Part shown: positions 32,775 through 44,160 of the stretch, piece after piece
Layout: each line of letters starts with the position of its first letter
Numbering within the stretch: the stretch's first letter is position 1
From: Datura wrightii
Lineage: Eukaryota > Streptophyta > Magnoliopsida > Solanales > Solanaceae
Direction: 5' to 3'
Assembly: GCA_035772735.1 (NCBI GenBank)
Contig: JASDFA010000020.1
Span: 105,986,001-106,050,000 of the forward strand
DNA: 64,000 bases
Position numbers and translations under genes: made by a program
The notes under the pieces: model-generated
What the model was told of the DNA's origin: nothing
The model's input: only the letters and a program-made list of their open reading frames with translations
The model's database searches: none

Positions 32775-35240
32775 TGTAACATTCCAAAACTTTCTAAGGC
32801 CAAACTCAGACTCAGCAGATTAAACCAAAAATTTTTTCCTCAGAACGACCGAGACAATGAGTCGTTGCACTCCAACAACCCATTGTCTGGGTCGTGGTCA
32901 GCCCTGCCATATTCCTTCAGGAACCAACGGGACATGGAATGACCCGTTGTGAGGAGAAACAAATCATCCTGTCACTCGTTGTATCCCCATCTCAGAACCC
33001 AGCTGATCCCTTCCAGGAACCTATGAGTCAAACAATGAGTCATCGTTTGATATAATGACTTGTGGTGTGACTCGTTAGTTGGGGCTCCCAGGTATTTTTC
33101 GAGCAACTCCTTCAGTGAAAACGAGTGGCAACAATGACCCATTGTATCACACAATGATTTATTGTGTCCACCCATGGTAACAAGTCCAGAGATCCTCAGA
33201 ATTTTCCAGTGGAGATGATGAGTTGATACAATGACCCGTAGGTTCTACCAACGAGTCATTGTGTTGCTCGTTGTTGGGTTTCCTAGGTTTTTCTACCAGT
33301 GACAACGGGAAGAACCAACGACACATTGGTTCATCCAACAAGTCGTGGTCCCCCTCGTTGCCAGTTCCAGTAAGCAGAAAATCTAGGCCCAGGACCAACA
33401 ACTGGTCCTAACGCGTCGGGGTCTCAACCAAGGACTCATTGAGTAACCCGTTGGTCCCTGTTGAGCAGTTTTTCCAAACATTCTCCCAGGGTTATTTTTG
33501 TAACTTTCCACCTTTTTAATCCCTAAACTACATCATTTTAGATTTATATTCAGGGGCTTAGAGGTGTAGTCGATGTATTCCACTCATTCCTCTCTCAATA
33601 CTCAGACTCTGTATGAAGAAACAGACAGACAGACTTCTCAGGACAAACCTAGGGCTTTGGATTCCTCCTTAGATTCTCTGGATTCTTCCCAAGAAATTCA
33701 TCACCGGGTATGTGAGAATTTAGCAAAGGAATTATCCTTCCCGTTTTCCTAAAAATCCATCAAAATTTCCTTATCAGTTCTAGGCCCTGAGTATTCGAAT
33801 GTAATAAATTTTCAGCCAAATTCTGTCTATATCATGTGGAATATTATTCATGTTAATTGTAGTTATATTTCCACCATTTGGTGACTATGTTGATTTGTGT
33901 TCTCGTAAATGGATTCTAGCCCTAGCTTTTGAATGTAGTAAATTAGAGTCTTGCATAATTTATTAGTTATTAATGTTGCTTGATTCTATCAGTGTTGAGA
34001 TTCCCACATTTTTAATATCAGTTGAAATCTCAGTCAGTTGCATGTTAGTCCAGTTTCAGTCAGAATACTAGCATACTCAGTATTTTTCAGAAATGTCAGC
34101 TGATCGGTTTGACTATAGTCTTTTCTTGAGGTGTCAGTAGTGCCTCCCAAATGTCAATTATCAGACTTAGTTATTAGTTATCAGATATTAGTTGTTCTTT
34201 AGATGGTTACGACGCTTCTATATAAGCAGCTCTGACCAGTCTTAGAACCATCACTTTCAGTTTCGGTTTGTTCTTTACATGGTTATGATACTTCCAAATA
34301 AGAAGCTCTGGCCAGTCTTAGAATACCAGTTGTAAGATCCAATCTGATAAGACTCTTAGAGTACTTCCAGATAAGTATCCCTGATCTAGTCATGGACCCC
34401 CGTTTCGAGCTATTAGCTTAGTAGTCAGATTAGGACTATCCAATGGGAGTAGTACTTAGCACCATGCGAACTGGGGTTCCAGCGCACCTAGGTTTTCCAG
34501 AATTACATTGCCTCTGTATATTATTTTATCGGCCCTATGGCCCCAAATTTGTGATCCCCGATTCATTCCTTCATACCCTGGCAAGGTATATTGGGTCCTA
34601 TCAATAGGGCATATACATCGAACTCCACGTCTATCTCATGTGATTATATGTCGATTATAGACTCTCCCACTAGTCAGTATAGTTTCGTTTTAGCTCAGTT
34701 CAGTTTAGTTCAGTTTAGCTCAGATTCAGGACATGTCTATGACCATCAGCTAGTCATTATTGACCATATCAGTTATATTTCAATTTTTCAGTTTTTAGTA
34801 TTCTAGTTGGTCATTTAATGTCATTTCAGTTTAGTTATTTATCCTTTCATGCATTATTATATCTTTCGCTTATTCAGTATATTCAAATTACTAACGCATA
34901 CCTTCTATGTTGTATCGTATCATGATACAGGCACAAGTCCTCAGCCCCAGCATTATTAGTAGATTCCTTCAGGCGATATCAGCGGCAACAGTTGGTGAGT
35001 CCTAATCTTTCGAGGATGATGTTTATTTTTAGTTATTTTTCTTTCAGTTAGACTTTAGAGTTAGTTGGGGGCTTGTCCCAGTAACTCATCATTAGTAGGT
35101 GGCTTTCAGACATAAATTCAGATCATCAGTATTGTATTTTTTCTATCAAATGTATTGACTCTTGTCAACTCAGTTTTTATTAAATGATTTATTTATTTAA
35201 AGCTTCCGCTTATGACTCAGTTTACCAGTGTTAGACTATG

Positions 35241-37715
35241 TGTAATTCCCCGGAAGCTCAAAATCAATATCCGATACTTAATTCAAAAAATTTGAGAAAC
35301 TGCAAAAATGTTGCAAAATGACCCACCTAACGACTCATTAGGTGACCCCACGATTCGTTAGGTGAGCCATGAGAAGGAGGCTGGAGATTTCAAAGGAAGG
35401 AGGCAGTGTACCCAACGAGGGACCTCACGAGTCGTAGTCACTGACCACAACCTGTTAGGTCACTCGTGGGCAGGCTCTAGTTGGTATTATATGTAGTTGT
35501 CCAGTGTACTTGACGAGTAGGTGCAACGAGTCGTTATCAGTGCAGACGACTCGTTAAGTCACCCGTTACAGGACTTGGCATTAAATCCCTACAATGAGGC
35601 AGTATGGTCCACGAATGGTGACAACGAGTCGTGGTCAGTGACCACGACTCATTGAGTCCATCATGGTGACATCAGTGAATCCGGGCAGTAAACCTAACGA
35701 GAGGTCCCAACGAGTCGTGGTCCCAAGCAACGACTCGTTGAGTGACCCGTTGGGACCCCGTCGACAAGTTTTCAGAATTTTTACCAGGGTTATTTTAGTA
35801 ATCTCCTATTTACTTAGTCCCTAAACTACATCGTTTTAAACCTAAATTCAGAACTATTAGAGGGTTTGAGTGGTTTTCTCCCCTCATTCTCACGTCTACA
35901 CTCAGAATTTCATCGATGGTTCTCCCAAGAAACTCTCTAGCAAGACTTAGGGTTATTCATTCATCGCAGTAGTCCAGGTCCTCTTCTTCAGGGAATTCTT
36001 CACCAGGTAAGTGGGTTTTTAGCAAGGGGATTGTCCTTCCCCTGCGTCCCCAAAATCCTCAATTTCTTCTATAAGTTTTAAGCCCTGAGCTTTTGAGTAT
36101 GAGAAGCATTCATGTTTATTTTTGTTGATTTCCCTCAGAACGATGTTTATACTTATTATTAATATAATCTTCATTAGTTCCTCATCAAATTGTCAGTATT
36201 ATTACAAAAGTGAATTTGAGCCCCAATTTTTGAGTAATGATTTTTACTTGTTAAATTCCCTCTAATGAATGAAGAATGCTTTGGGTTGAATTCCTAGAAT
36301 TTTCTTGCTATTCGTATGTGTTGGATAAATTTCCCACGAATCAGAATGACTTTACTACGTTGAATGAAATTCTCTATTAGCTACTTAGTATTTTAGTCAA
36401 TTAGAATACATAACTCTATCAGTCTAGTCTCAGTCAGAATTATATCAGTCAGATTTTAGCAACCTCAGTCTTGTCTAGAAAATGTCAACTGATCCGTTTG
36501 ACTCCAGTTTATTTTTGAGGTGTCAGTGGTGCCTCCCAGCTTTCAAACTCAGATTAAGATTTCAGATATTTGGTCCATTAGGTGGTCATGATATTCAGTT
36601 ATAGCTCTGACCAGCCCCAAGACCCTAGTTCAGTTATTAGTTGTTCTATAGACGGTTACGACGCTTCTAGGTAAGCAGCTCTGACCAGTCTTAGAACCCA
36701 GTTTCAGAATCTGGTCCGATAAGGCTCTCAGGGTACATGCAGTTATTCGTCCCTGACTAGTCTTAGGCCCCAGTTTTGATCTATCAGCTTAGTAGTTCAG
36801 TTTAGGTTGTCTAGTGGGAGTAGAACTTAGCACCGAGCAGGCTGGGATTCCAGAGCACCCAGGTTCCCAAAACTACATTGACAGCGTAGGTTACATTATT
36901 ACTTGGCCTGATTGGCCCAAGATATTTTTGTGATCACCAGTTCATGCCTTTATACCCCGTCAAGGTATATTGGGTCCTATCGGTGGGGTGTATACATCGG
37001 ACTCCACGTCTAGCTCACGTGGTTAAATGTCGGTTATAGACTCTCCCACTAGTCAGTCCAGTCCATTATCACAATAAGCAAATCATCTCAGTATAGTATC
37101 TCAGATTCAGTGTTTTAGACTCAGGGCATGTCCTTGACCATCAGACAGGGTCATCTTGACCATTTCAGATTATATCAGTAGTTTAGTTCAACTTACCTAT
37201 TGGTCATGGCATGTCATTTTAGCTCAGACTTTATATTCAGTATGTTTCTCCCACTTACTCAGTACATTCAAAGTACTGACGCATGTTTTTCGTGTTGTAT
37301 TATTTCATGATACAGTTGCAGGTTCTCAGGTTCAGACAGATAGTTAATTTAGTTTCAGAGCATTCCATTTCAGCAGATCAGAGTGTGAGTCCTCCTCATT
37401 TGAGGGCTTTGTTTATTTACTTCATTTTGATATGGTTTTGTTTAGATTTAGAGTTAGCTTGGGACCTGTCCCGGCAACTCCTCAGTAGTTGGCTTTCAGA
37501 CCAGACTTGTCTTTCAAAATTGTATTTCAGATATATTATTTCTTTCTCTACTTTCCAGTCTTTACATTTTCTTAAATTGATAAATCTGTTATTTAAAAGT
37601 TCCGTTGTGCATGTTTACTCAAAATGCTAGTGAATGATAGACCAGGGGTTTACTTGGGGTCACTTGTGGCTTCAAGTATCGTGTTACGTCCAGGGTGTAG
37701 GCTCGGGGTGTGACA
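35241..37715 (+). repeat. Solo LTR S2 inside the 3' LTR of element E
   Basis: The sequence runs from TGTAATTCCCC to GGGTGTGACA (2475 bp) with CTATG on both sides (35236-35240 and 37716-37720). It is closely related to the LTR it sits in: shared blocks include AACTACATC-TTTTA and the ends GGGT-TAGRCTCGG. Together with that LTR it produces two near-identical tails (37640-37715 and 37721-37789). Confidence 0.93.
35325..35765 (+). repeat. Array of palindromic units in solo LTR S2
   Basis: About six units of 45-90 bp are built on AACGAGTCGTGGTCA and its reverse complement. The best, near 35625-35650, has 12-bp perfect arms GAGTCGTGGTCA and TGACCACGACTC separated by one base. Homologous but diverged arrays lie in S1 and in the 3' LTR of E. 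Confidence 0.85.
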
Positions 37716-37789
37716 CTATGGGTTGGATTGGGGTTACTTGTGACTCCAAGTACCGTGTCTCGTCCAGGGTATAGACTCGGGTGGTGACA

Positions 37790-38779
37790 TGCCTGCAGGA
37801 AGGGAAAAATTATCCACCAAAGAAATTTAGGAGCATTTTGACCTATTTTTGTACATTCTTTTAGAAAGTACCATATCATTCCTTTCAGATTTGTAGAAAG
37901 TAGAAAGTTAGAGAGAGAGAGAATTTTGAGTAGCTTTTTCTTCTTCTTCTTCTTCATGGTAAAAAACTTCCATTGAATACAATTGTGAGCTTGAATTTAA
38001 CTCTTGATAATTAATGTCATGATTTTAATTGTTGATTTAATATTGTATTTCTCATCAATAAGTAGCTAAATCTCTTTTCTAAGTGTGTGTGTGCATGAAT
38101 TGGGGTTAAATTGGATTTGGTGTTGTTAGATTAATCTTAGAGTTATTCATTTAATATAAATCTGTTGTTTTCTCCCAATTTATAATTAAATTACTCATAG
38201 TTGCAAATATGGGTGATGTTTACTTACTCTATTTTTGCTTGAAAAGAGAAATTGAGTATGGGTGAGAAAGCAATGGTGGGTAATTGGGTGTTGATTATGT
38301 GGAGTTAGGATAGAGATAGCTAACACCAATAATCATTTACCCATGAGAGATTTGAGGCTATAAATAGCTCAAATCTGACCCATCTTAATGGTTATATTGT
38401 TTGGGACCTTAGGGTTTGAGAAAACCCGAGGAAAAAGGCACCCTCGTGGTTGAGAAACATCGGGTGCCACCTCGTACATGGCTATTTATATTTATGAATA
38501 TTAATTCGATTGTCTAGTCAATTCCAATCCAATTGACACCCTATTCAAAAGCATACCCCTAACTCTTACTCACTTTTGTTAATTCAAGTTGGTTATCTTG
38601 TTGATTGATCAATAGTTATTTTTACATTTTAGTTGCAATCTTTTGAACCCCCAAAATTTTTATTTGTCATTTTTAATGCAATGATGCTTCTTAATTCAAT
38701 TGATACTCGTCAGGTATATTTGTTTTGCCAATGATCGTTTACACTCTCTCTTTGCAAGAAGTGAATTTGGACATTATCA
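37790..38779 (+). repeat. First LTR of family B, 5'-truncated by element E
   Basis: It aligns with 43061-44087 and 62105-63140 from GCCTGCAGGAAGGG to the end ACATTATCA. The first 380 bp or so are missing because E is inserted there; they should lie left of the window. It contains the CTT microsatellite (37937-37954) seen in all copies. Confidence 0.9.
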
Positions 38780-38783
38780 AAAA

Positions 38784-38801
38784 GGGTGTCACTGCCGAGG
38801 A
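38784..38801 (+). promoter_or_regulatory. Degenerate primer binding site, first B internal region
   Basis: GGGTGTCACTGCCGAGGA matches 12 of 18 positions of the complement of the plant Asp tRNA 3' end (TGGCGCCGTTGCCGGGGA). Confidence 0.6.
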
Positions 38802-39049
38802 ATTGTGTTAGATAGCCCCCAGTTGATTGTTGAGTTGAATTAATTTAGCATTTTATGTTTCATTCTCCATTCTTGAATTGTTGATTAGTGTGATAATGAG
38901 CCCATTTGAAAGGCTACTTAGAAATCCCAAAAGGGCATCTTATGTTGAAACTCTTCGATTCATGGATGAAATGTGGAGAGGGAGGAGAAAAAAGACGTTG
39001 TGTTGATGGTGGTGATGAAGCAAATCAAGTTGTTAGCAAATTACATGAT
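38802..39049 (+). other. Shortened leader and gag deletion, first B internal region
   Basis: The leader GTTAGATAGCCCCCAGTTG is shared with the second internal region. The gag capsid text found there is absent here; a small ATG-initiated frame at 38906-39103 shows no motif. About 1 kb of gag appears deleted. Confidence 0.55.
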
Positions 39050-39314
39050 GGGTTTTCATATGAGGTATCAACAAGCCAACCAGAGCTATTGGTATCCTTA
39101 TAATGAAAATCAAGGTCAGAACTTTGTTTATACAGCTGATACGAGTAGTTAAGGGAGTGAAGAGTCCTCATCCCGCATTGAAAGCATGATTGAGGTTGTG
39201 CTTGAGCAAGTTATTTCAACTGAATCTGGGATTCAGGAGCTGCGAAGTGATCTCTTGGACCTCACTCAAAAGGTGAAGGACCATAAAGTGTCCATCATAT
39301 AGTTAGAAGACAGA
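39050..39314 (+). pseudogene. gag C-terminal remnant, first B internal region
   Basis: Read in the frame of the following RT, the sequence gives a Q/N/Y-rich segment (YQQANQSYWYPYNENQGQN), a TAA, then a coiled-coil-like stretch (SRIESMIEVVLEQVI, then LRSDLLDLTQKVKDHK) with a TAG at 39300. It has the C-terminal gag layout of Athila elements (compare 45341-45640). The capsid part is missing. Without it no particle protein could be made. Confidence 0.65.
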
Positions 39315-40643
39315 ATGAACTTATTAGCATCCCAAATGGCAACCCAAAAGGTGATAAAGGAAGAAAATACTCCACCATTCCCAACCAATACGAAGGAAGA
39401 AGCCATAGAATGTGGGTTGGAAGAAGAAATCTTTAAGGAAACGCTCGAAAGCATTCTCTTGAATAGCGTAGGGTTGGAAGAGGTGTATCATGTTAGTAAG
39501 GGGTTGGGAACCTACTTTTTCCAACCAAAGAAACTTGATCTTGACCTCAGGAATCAAACAACTCCACCATCGCAACCATCCATGATTTCACCACTGGTCT
39601 TAGAGCTCAAACTATTACCTTCCCATTTGCAGTATGTATATTTAGGGGAAAATGAGACACTCCCAATTATTATATCAGCTAAGCTCAATAGCCAACAAAT
39701 GGGAGAACTTCTAGTAGTCTTAAGGACACATATCCGAGCAATAGGGTGGTCTATAGCTGATATCATTGGTATACCTCCGGGTATTTGTACTCACAAGATC
39801 AACCTTCAGGATGATTGTAGCCTTTCAGTTGAGCATCAGAGACGTTTGAATCCACTGATGCAAGAGGTAGTCAAGAAAGAAATTATCAAATGGTTAAATG
39901 TTGGAGTTTTGTATCCAATAGCTGATAGCAGTTGGGTAAGCCCAATCCACTATGTGCCGAAGAAAGGTGGAATAATAGTTGTACTAAACGAGAAGAATGA
40001 GTTGATTGTAACACATCCAGTTACTGCATGGAGGGTGTGTATGGACTACCACAAGTTGAACTCATGGACCAAGAAAGATCACTTTCTAGTCCCATTCATT
40101 GACCAAATGCTAGATCACTTGGCTGGAAAAGAATATTATTGTTTTTTGGATGGATACTTGGGCTACAATCATATTTCTATTGCCCCAGAAGATCAAGAGA
40201 AAACCACATTTACATGCCCTTATGGAACTTTTGCATTTAAGAGGATACCCTTCGGGCTTTGCAATGCTCCAGCTACTTTCCAGAGATGTATGATGTCAAT
40301 CTTTTTGAACATAGTAAAGGAAACTATGGAAGTCTTCATGGATGACTTCTTGGTTGTAGGAAATTCATTTGAAGACTGTTTGGTTCACCTAGAAGAAGTG
40401 TTGAAAAGATGTAAGGAAATGAACTTGGTACTTAATAGGGAAAAGTGTCACTTTATGGTAAAAGAAGGTATTTCTCTAGGGAACAAGATTTCTAAGAAGG
40501 GGATTAAGTTAGACCAAGCTAAAATTAACGCCATTGCTCATTTACCTCTGCAAAAAACTGTGAAGGGCATTAGGAGTTTTTTGGGAAATGCGGGATTTTA
40601 CTGTCGTTTTATCAAAGACTTCTCCAAAGTAGCACATTTTTAA
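39315..40643 (+). pseudogene. Athila-like reverse transcriptase, 442 codons open, protease missing
   Basis: The longest open frame in the window. It starts in gag text, jumps without a protease (an internal deletion near residue 30) to the pre-RT region (LVLELKLLPSHLQYVYLGEN), then IGWSIADIIGIPPGICTHKI. The RT has VSPIHYVPKKGG, WRVCMDYHKLN, PFIDQMLDHLAGKEYYCFLD, CPYGTFAFKRIPFGLCNAPA and the catalytic FMDDF near 40338-40352. The wording is that of the Athila branch, unlike elements D and E. The frame stops at 40641, before RNase H. An in-frame deletion rather than selection may explain the long frame. Confidence 0.88.
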
Positions 40644-41283
40644 TTTTAATTTTTGGAAAAAGATGCAAAGTTTAATTTTGATGAGTATTGTACAAGGGAC
40701 TTTATGGAATTGAAACAAAAGCTTGTATCTGCTCCAATCATCACCGCACCGGACTGTTCTAAACTCTTTGAATTAATGTGGCGATGCCAGTGTTGTGGTG
40801 TTAGGGGCAGTTCTTGGACAGAGGAAGGAAAATATTTTCCACCCTACTTACTACACCAGCAAATCCCTAAATGATGCATAAGCAAACTATACAGTGACAG
40901 AACAAGAGCTGCTTGCAGTAGTGTTTGTGTTTGAAAAATTTCGGGCATACTTGCTGGGGACCAAGGTGGTGGTGCACAAAGACCATGCTTCACTCAAATA
41001 CTTAATGACAAAGAAAGATGCTAAACCCATGCTTATTAGGTGGGTCCTTTTGCTACAAGAATTCGATTTTGAAGTAAAAGACCAAAAGGGTTGTGAGAAT
41101 CAAGTGGCTGACCATCTATCTCGCTTAGAGACAGATGGTAAGTCGGGGTTACATGAAGAGATTAATGATGACTTCCCTGATGAGCATATTTTAGCTACAT
41201 GTCGTGACTTGACACCTTGGTTTGCAAATTTTTCTAAATACTTGGCGAGCAACATCACTCCCCAAGGGTTGATATTTCACTAA
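40644..41283 (+). pseudogene. RNase H of the first B internal region
   Basis: From 40653 the connection domain reads FNFDEYCTRDFMELKQKLVS and APIITAPD. The catalytic-D region is shifted in frame near 40780-40860. The domain recovers at 40894: [20 protein letters not shown] with the E, then [20 protein letters not shown] with the D, and [14 protein letters not shown] at its end. Integrase linker text follows ([10 protein letters not shown]) to a stop at 41281. It continues the RT at 39315-40643. Confidence 0.88.
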
Positions 41284-42420
41284 AAGAAGAGATTCACGCA
41301 TGATGTTCAGAAGTTTTATTGGGATGATCCATACCTCTTCTGTAGTTGTGCTGATGGTATAATTCAGAGATGTGTCCCAGAGGTTGAGATGGTGCCAATC
41401 CTCTAGGTTTGTCATTCATCATCGGTCGAGGACAATTATAAGATTGTTAGAACAACAGCAAAAGTGCTACAGTGTGGATTTTATTGACCTACTCTTCACC
41501 AGGATGCCCATGAGTTTTTGAAGCAGTGAGATCGATGTCAACAAATAGGAAGTATTTCATGGAGACATGAGTTTCTATTGACACCAATTCTAGAGGTGAA
41601 ATTTCTTGATGTATGGGGAATAGATTTTACGGGCCCTTTTGTGAGCTCTTATGGAAACACTTACATTCTGGTGGCTGTTGACTATGTATCTAAATGGGTG
41701 GAAGTTGTGGAGTTGCCCAACAATCAGGGGAGGAGCGTAACATCCTTCTTTAAGAAGATCATCTTCTCATGGTTTGGCACCCCTAGAGTTATCATCAGTG
41801 ATCGAGGATCACATTTTTGTGATCGATCAGTGCCTTGCTAGCAAAAGTATGGTATGAAGCACAAAGTTGCTACCCCTTATCATCCTCAGACCAGTGGCCA
41901 AGAAGATGTCTCCAATCGAGAAATGAAGTCTATCTTGACGAAGACATTCAATGTCAATAGAACAGACTGGCCAAGGACTCTCGAAGACGCCTTGGGGGCA
42001 TACCGGACTGCATATAAAATACCAATCGAAATGTCCCCATATCAATTGGTCTTTGGCAAAGCTTTCCATTTGCTAGTGTAATTGGAGCATAAAGCCATGT
42101 GGTCCTTGAAGAGTTTATACCTTGATTAGGGAAGGCCATTTAGGGGCGAGTGGAAAATATCAATGAGATGGACGAGTTAAAGATTAGGGCTTATAAAAAT
42201 GCTAGCATATACAAAGCCCGAATAAAGTACTATCATGATCAGAAAATCTAGCAAAGGGAATTTACTCCAGGAGATAGGGTGCTACTTTTCAACTCTAGGC
42301 TAAGATTGTTTCACGAAAAGCTTAAATCTAAGTGGTCAAGTCCCTTTAAGGTGTCCCAAGTTTTAGAGAATGGAGCCGTTGAGCTTGAAAGAAATGATGT
42401 GCCGAGATTAAAAGTGAATG
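41284..42420 (+). pseudogene. Integrase of the first B internal region
   Basis: The zinc-binding part is stop-ridden (41284-41570; CHSSSVEDNYK, DRCQQIGSIS). The core is open at 41578-41838: DVWGIDFTGPFVSSYGN with the first D, and TPRVIISDRGSHFCDR with the second. After a TAG at 41839 it resumes: [20 protein letters not shown] with the catalytic E (NRE), and [20 protein letters not shown]. The C-terminal part (42080-42420) is readable only in pieces. The Athila-type ending GGCACTTCTTGGGAGGCAAC follows at about 42533. Confidence 0.87.
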
Positions 42421-42689
42421 GCTAATAAGTAAAAAAATATATGTGAGTGTCGGCAAAAATCAACATGGTGGAAGTTGCATATCTTGATGAGTCGTAGCAA
42501 AACAACTTTGTTGTGCCACGACGTTAAATAAGGCACTTCTTGGGAGGCAACCCAAATTTTTTTATTTTCTAATACCTTGATGCTTTATTAATTAAGTTTT
42601 TGTAGGAGGATTGAATGAGAAACAAGGAGAAGGAAAACAGGGGGCTACTACGCTAAACTGGTGAAATGTTGGTGCTCAAGTGCAAGTCG
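42421..42689 (+). other. Short tail between integrase and second LTR; extra ORF absent
   Basis: The tail carries the conserved end-of-pol block (TTAAATAAGGCACTTCTTGG) and a block that matches 46670-46750, then jumps directly to the LTR at 42690. The extra ORF, its leader, and the long 3' region found in the other two internal regions are missing. The polypurine tract is not clear. Confidence 0.7.
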
Positions 42690-44087
42690 TGATGAGTAGG
42701 TAATTTACCTACTCATTAGGCTTTTAAACATGAGTTTTTCCTAAGTTTTCAAGTCATTTAATAGGATTTTACGCTCTTTCTCTTTAGTTTTTGTATTTAA
42801 TTTAAGGAGAGAAATCAAGAACTTAGACAAAAGCATGAAATTTAAGAAGAGGACTGAAGCTTGACCAGATGGGATCGATGCTCCACCGACTGGAATGCAA
42901 CAACTTATTGGCCAAAGTGGAAGGTGCAACGGTGAAACATGGGTTAGCACCACCGAACCTCCAGTGCTACCAATGGTTGGATCCAACTTCACTGCCCATG
43001 CACCTGCAATGCAGCAGCGTTCCATGGATTTCGCTGGTGACTCGCAAGTGGCATCGCTTGTAGGAAGGGCAAAATCAACCAACAAAAAAATTTAGGAGCA
43101 TTTTGACCTATTTATTTATATTCTTTTATAAGTACCATATCATTCCTTCCAGATTTGTAGAGAGTAAAAAGTTAGAGAGAGAATATTGAGTAGTTTTTTT
43201 CTTTTTCTTCTTCAAGGTAAGCAACCTCCATTGATATTTGTGAGCTTGAATTTAACTCTTGATGATGAATGCTATGGTTTTAATTGTTGATTTAATGTTG
43301 TATTTCTGATAAATGAGTAGCTAATTCTCTTGGCAAGAGGTTGTGCATGAATTGGGCTTAAATTGGATTTGGTATTGTTAGATAAATCTTAGAGTTACTC
43401 ATTTAATATAAATCTGTTGTTTTCTCCCAATTTATAATTAAATTACTGATAGTTACAAATGTGGGTGATGTTTACTTACTCTATTTTTGCTTGAAAAAGA
43501 GAAATTTGAGTATATGTGAGAAAGCAATGGTGGGTAATTAGGTATTGATTGTGTAGGGTTTGGCTAGAGATAGCTAATACTCACAATCATTCACCCATGA
43601 GATATTTGAGGTAAGAAATAGCTCAAATCTAACCCAAGTCTTATTGGCTATATTGTTTAGGACCTTGGGGTTTGAGAAAACCCAGGAAAAAGGCACCCTC
43701 GTTGTCGAAAAAATATCTGGTGCCATCTCATCCATGGCTATTTATATTTATGAGTAATAATTTGATTGTCTAGTCAATTTCAATCCAATTGACACACTAT
43801 TCAAAAGCATACCCCTAGCTCTTTCTCACTTTTATTAATTTAAGTTAGTTATCTTATTGATTGATCAATAGTTGTTTTTACATTTTAATTGCAACCTTTC
43901 GAACCCCTAAATTTTTATTTGTTTGTTCTAATAAAATGATATTTCTTAGTTTGACTTGATAGAAAACTTTTATACCATCTAAGTACTATTCCCTATGGGA
44001 TTCAACCTTGACACTCGTCGGGTATGCTTGTTTTGCCAACGATCATTTACGCTCTTTCTTTACGAGAACTGAATTTGGATGTTATCA
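42690..44087 (+). repeat. Second LTR of family B, complete
   Basis: The LTR is 1398 bp, from TGATGAGTAGG to GTTATCA. The first 27 bases form a palindrome with 12-bp arms (42692-42703 and 42705-42716). It contains GC-rich words around 42880-43060 and the CTT-rich tract near 43200. It is the 3' LTR of internal region 1 and the 5' LTR of internal region 2. Confidence 0.92.
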
Positions 44088-44091
44088 AAAA

Positions 44092-44109
44092 TGGCATCGG
44101 TGCTGGCGA
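44092..44109 (+). promoter_or_regulatory. Primer binding site, second B internal region (Asp tRNA type)
   Basis: TGGCATCGGTGCTGGCGA matches 13 of 18 positions of the Asp tRNA complement and lies four bases after the LTR end. Asp tRNA priming is typical of the Athila group. Confidence 0.7.
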
Positions 44110-44160
44110 ATGGTGTTAGATAGCCCCTAGTTGATTGTTGAGTCAATTTAATTTAGCATC

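Larger units (their letters stand above)
5601..37789 (+). mobile_element. Element E: Tekay/Del-like chromovirus, 5' end missing, heavily nested
   Basis: A leader, gag, protease, RT, RNase H, integrase with C-terminal domain, polypurine tract and 3' LTR are present in this order on the + strand. They are spread over 32 kb because element C, solo LTR S1 and solo LTR S2 sit inside, each with a 5-bp duplication. The 3' LTR ends at GTGACA (37789) inside an LTR of family B, so E inserted there. The bases after it, TGCCT, are the expected target duplication. Its own 5' LTR and primer site should lie left of the window, beyond element A. Confidence 0.85.
32775..37789 (+). repeat. 3' LTR of element E, split by solo LTR S2
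   Basis: It begins TGTAACATTCC at 32775. The text is cut at 35240 by S2 and resumes for 69 bp (37721-37789), ending GGTGGTGACA. Without S2 it is about 2.5 kb. It has an array of inverted repeats built on CAATGAGTCGT/ACGACTCATTG-like words at about 32840-33440, and tandem TTTAGTTCAG words at about 34690-34730. It ends inside a family B LTR. Confidence 0.9.

Noticed and set aside
34591..34806. 71-codon + strand frame in the E LTR
   Set aside because: It is inside an LTR and built on TTTAGTTCAG repeats. It is not conserved in S2.
37283..37630. 115-codon + strand frame with hydrophobic stretches in S2
   Set aside because: It looks like a membrane protein because the LTR is T-rich. It is not kept in the related E LTR and lies within a solo LTR.
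39315..40643. Treating the 442-codon RT frame as a functional or domesticated gene
   Set aside because: It starts in gag remnant text, skips the protease through a deletion, ends before RNase H, and the rest of pol is broken. An intact stretch by chance or youth is the simpler explanation.
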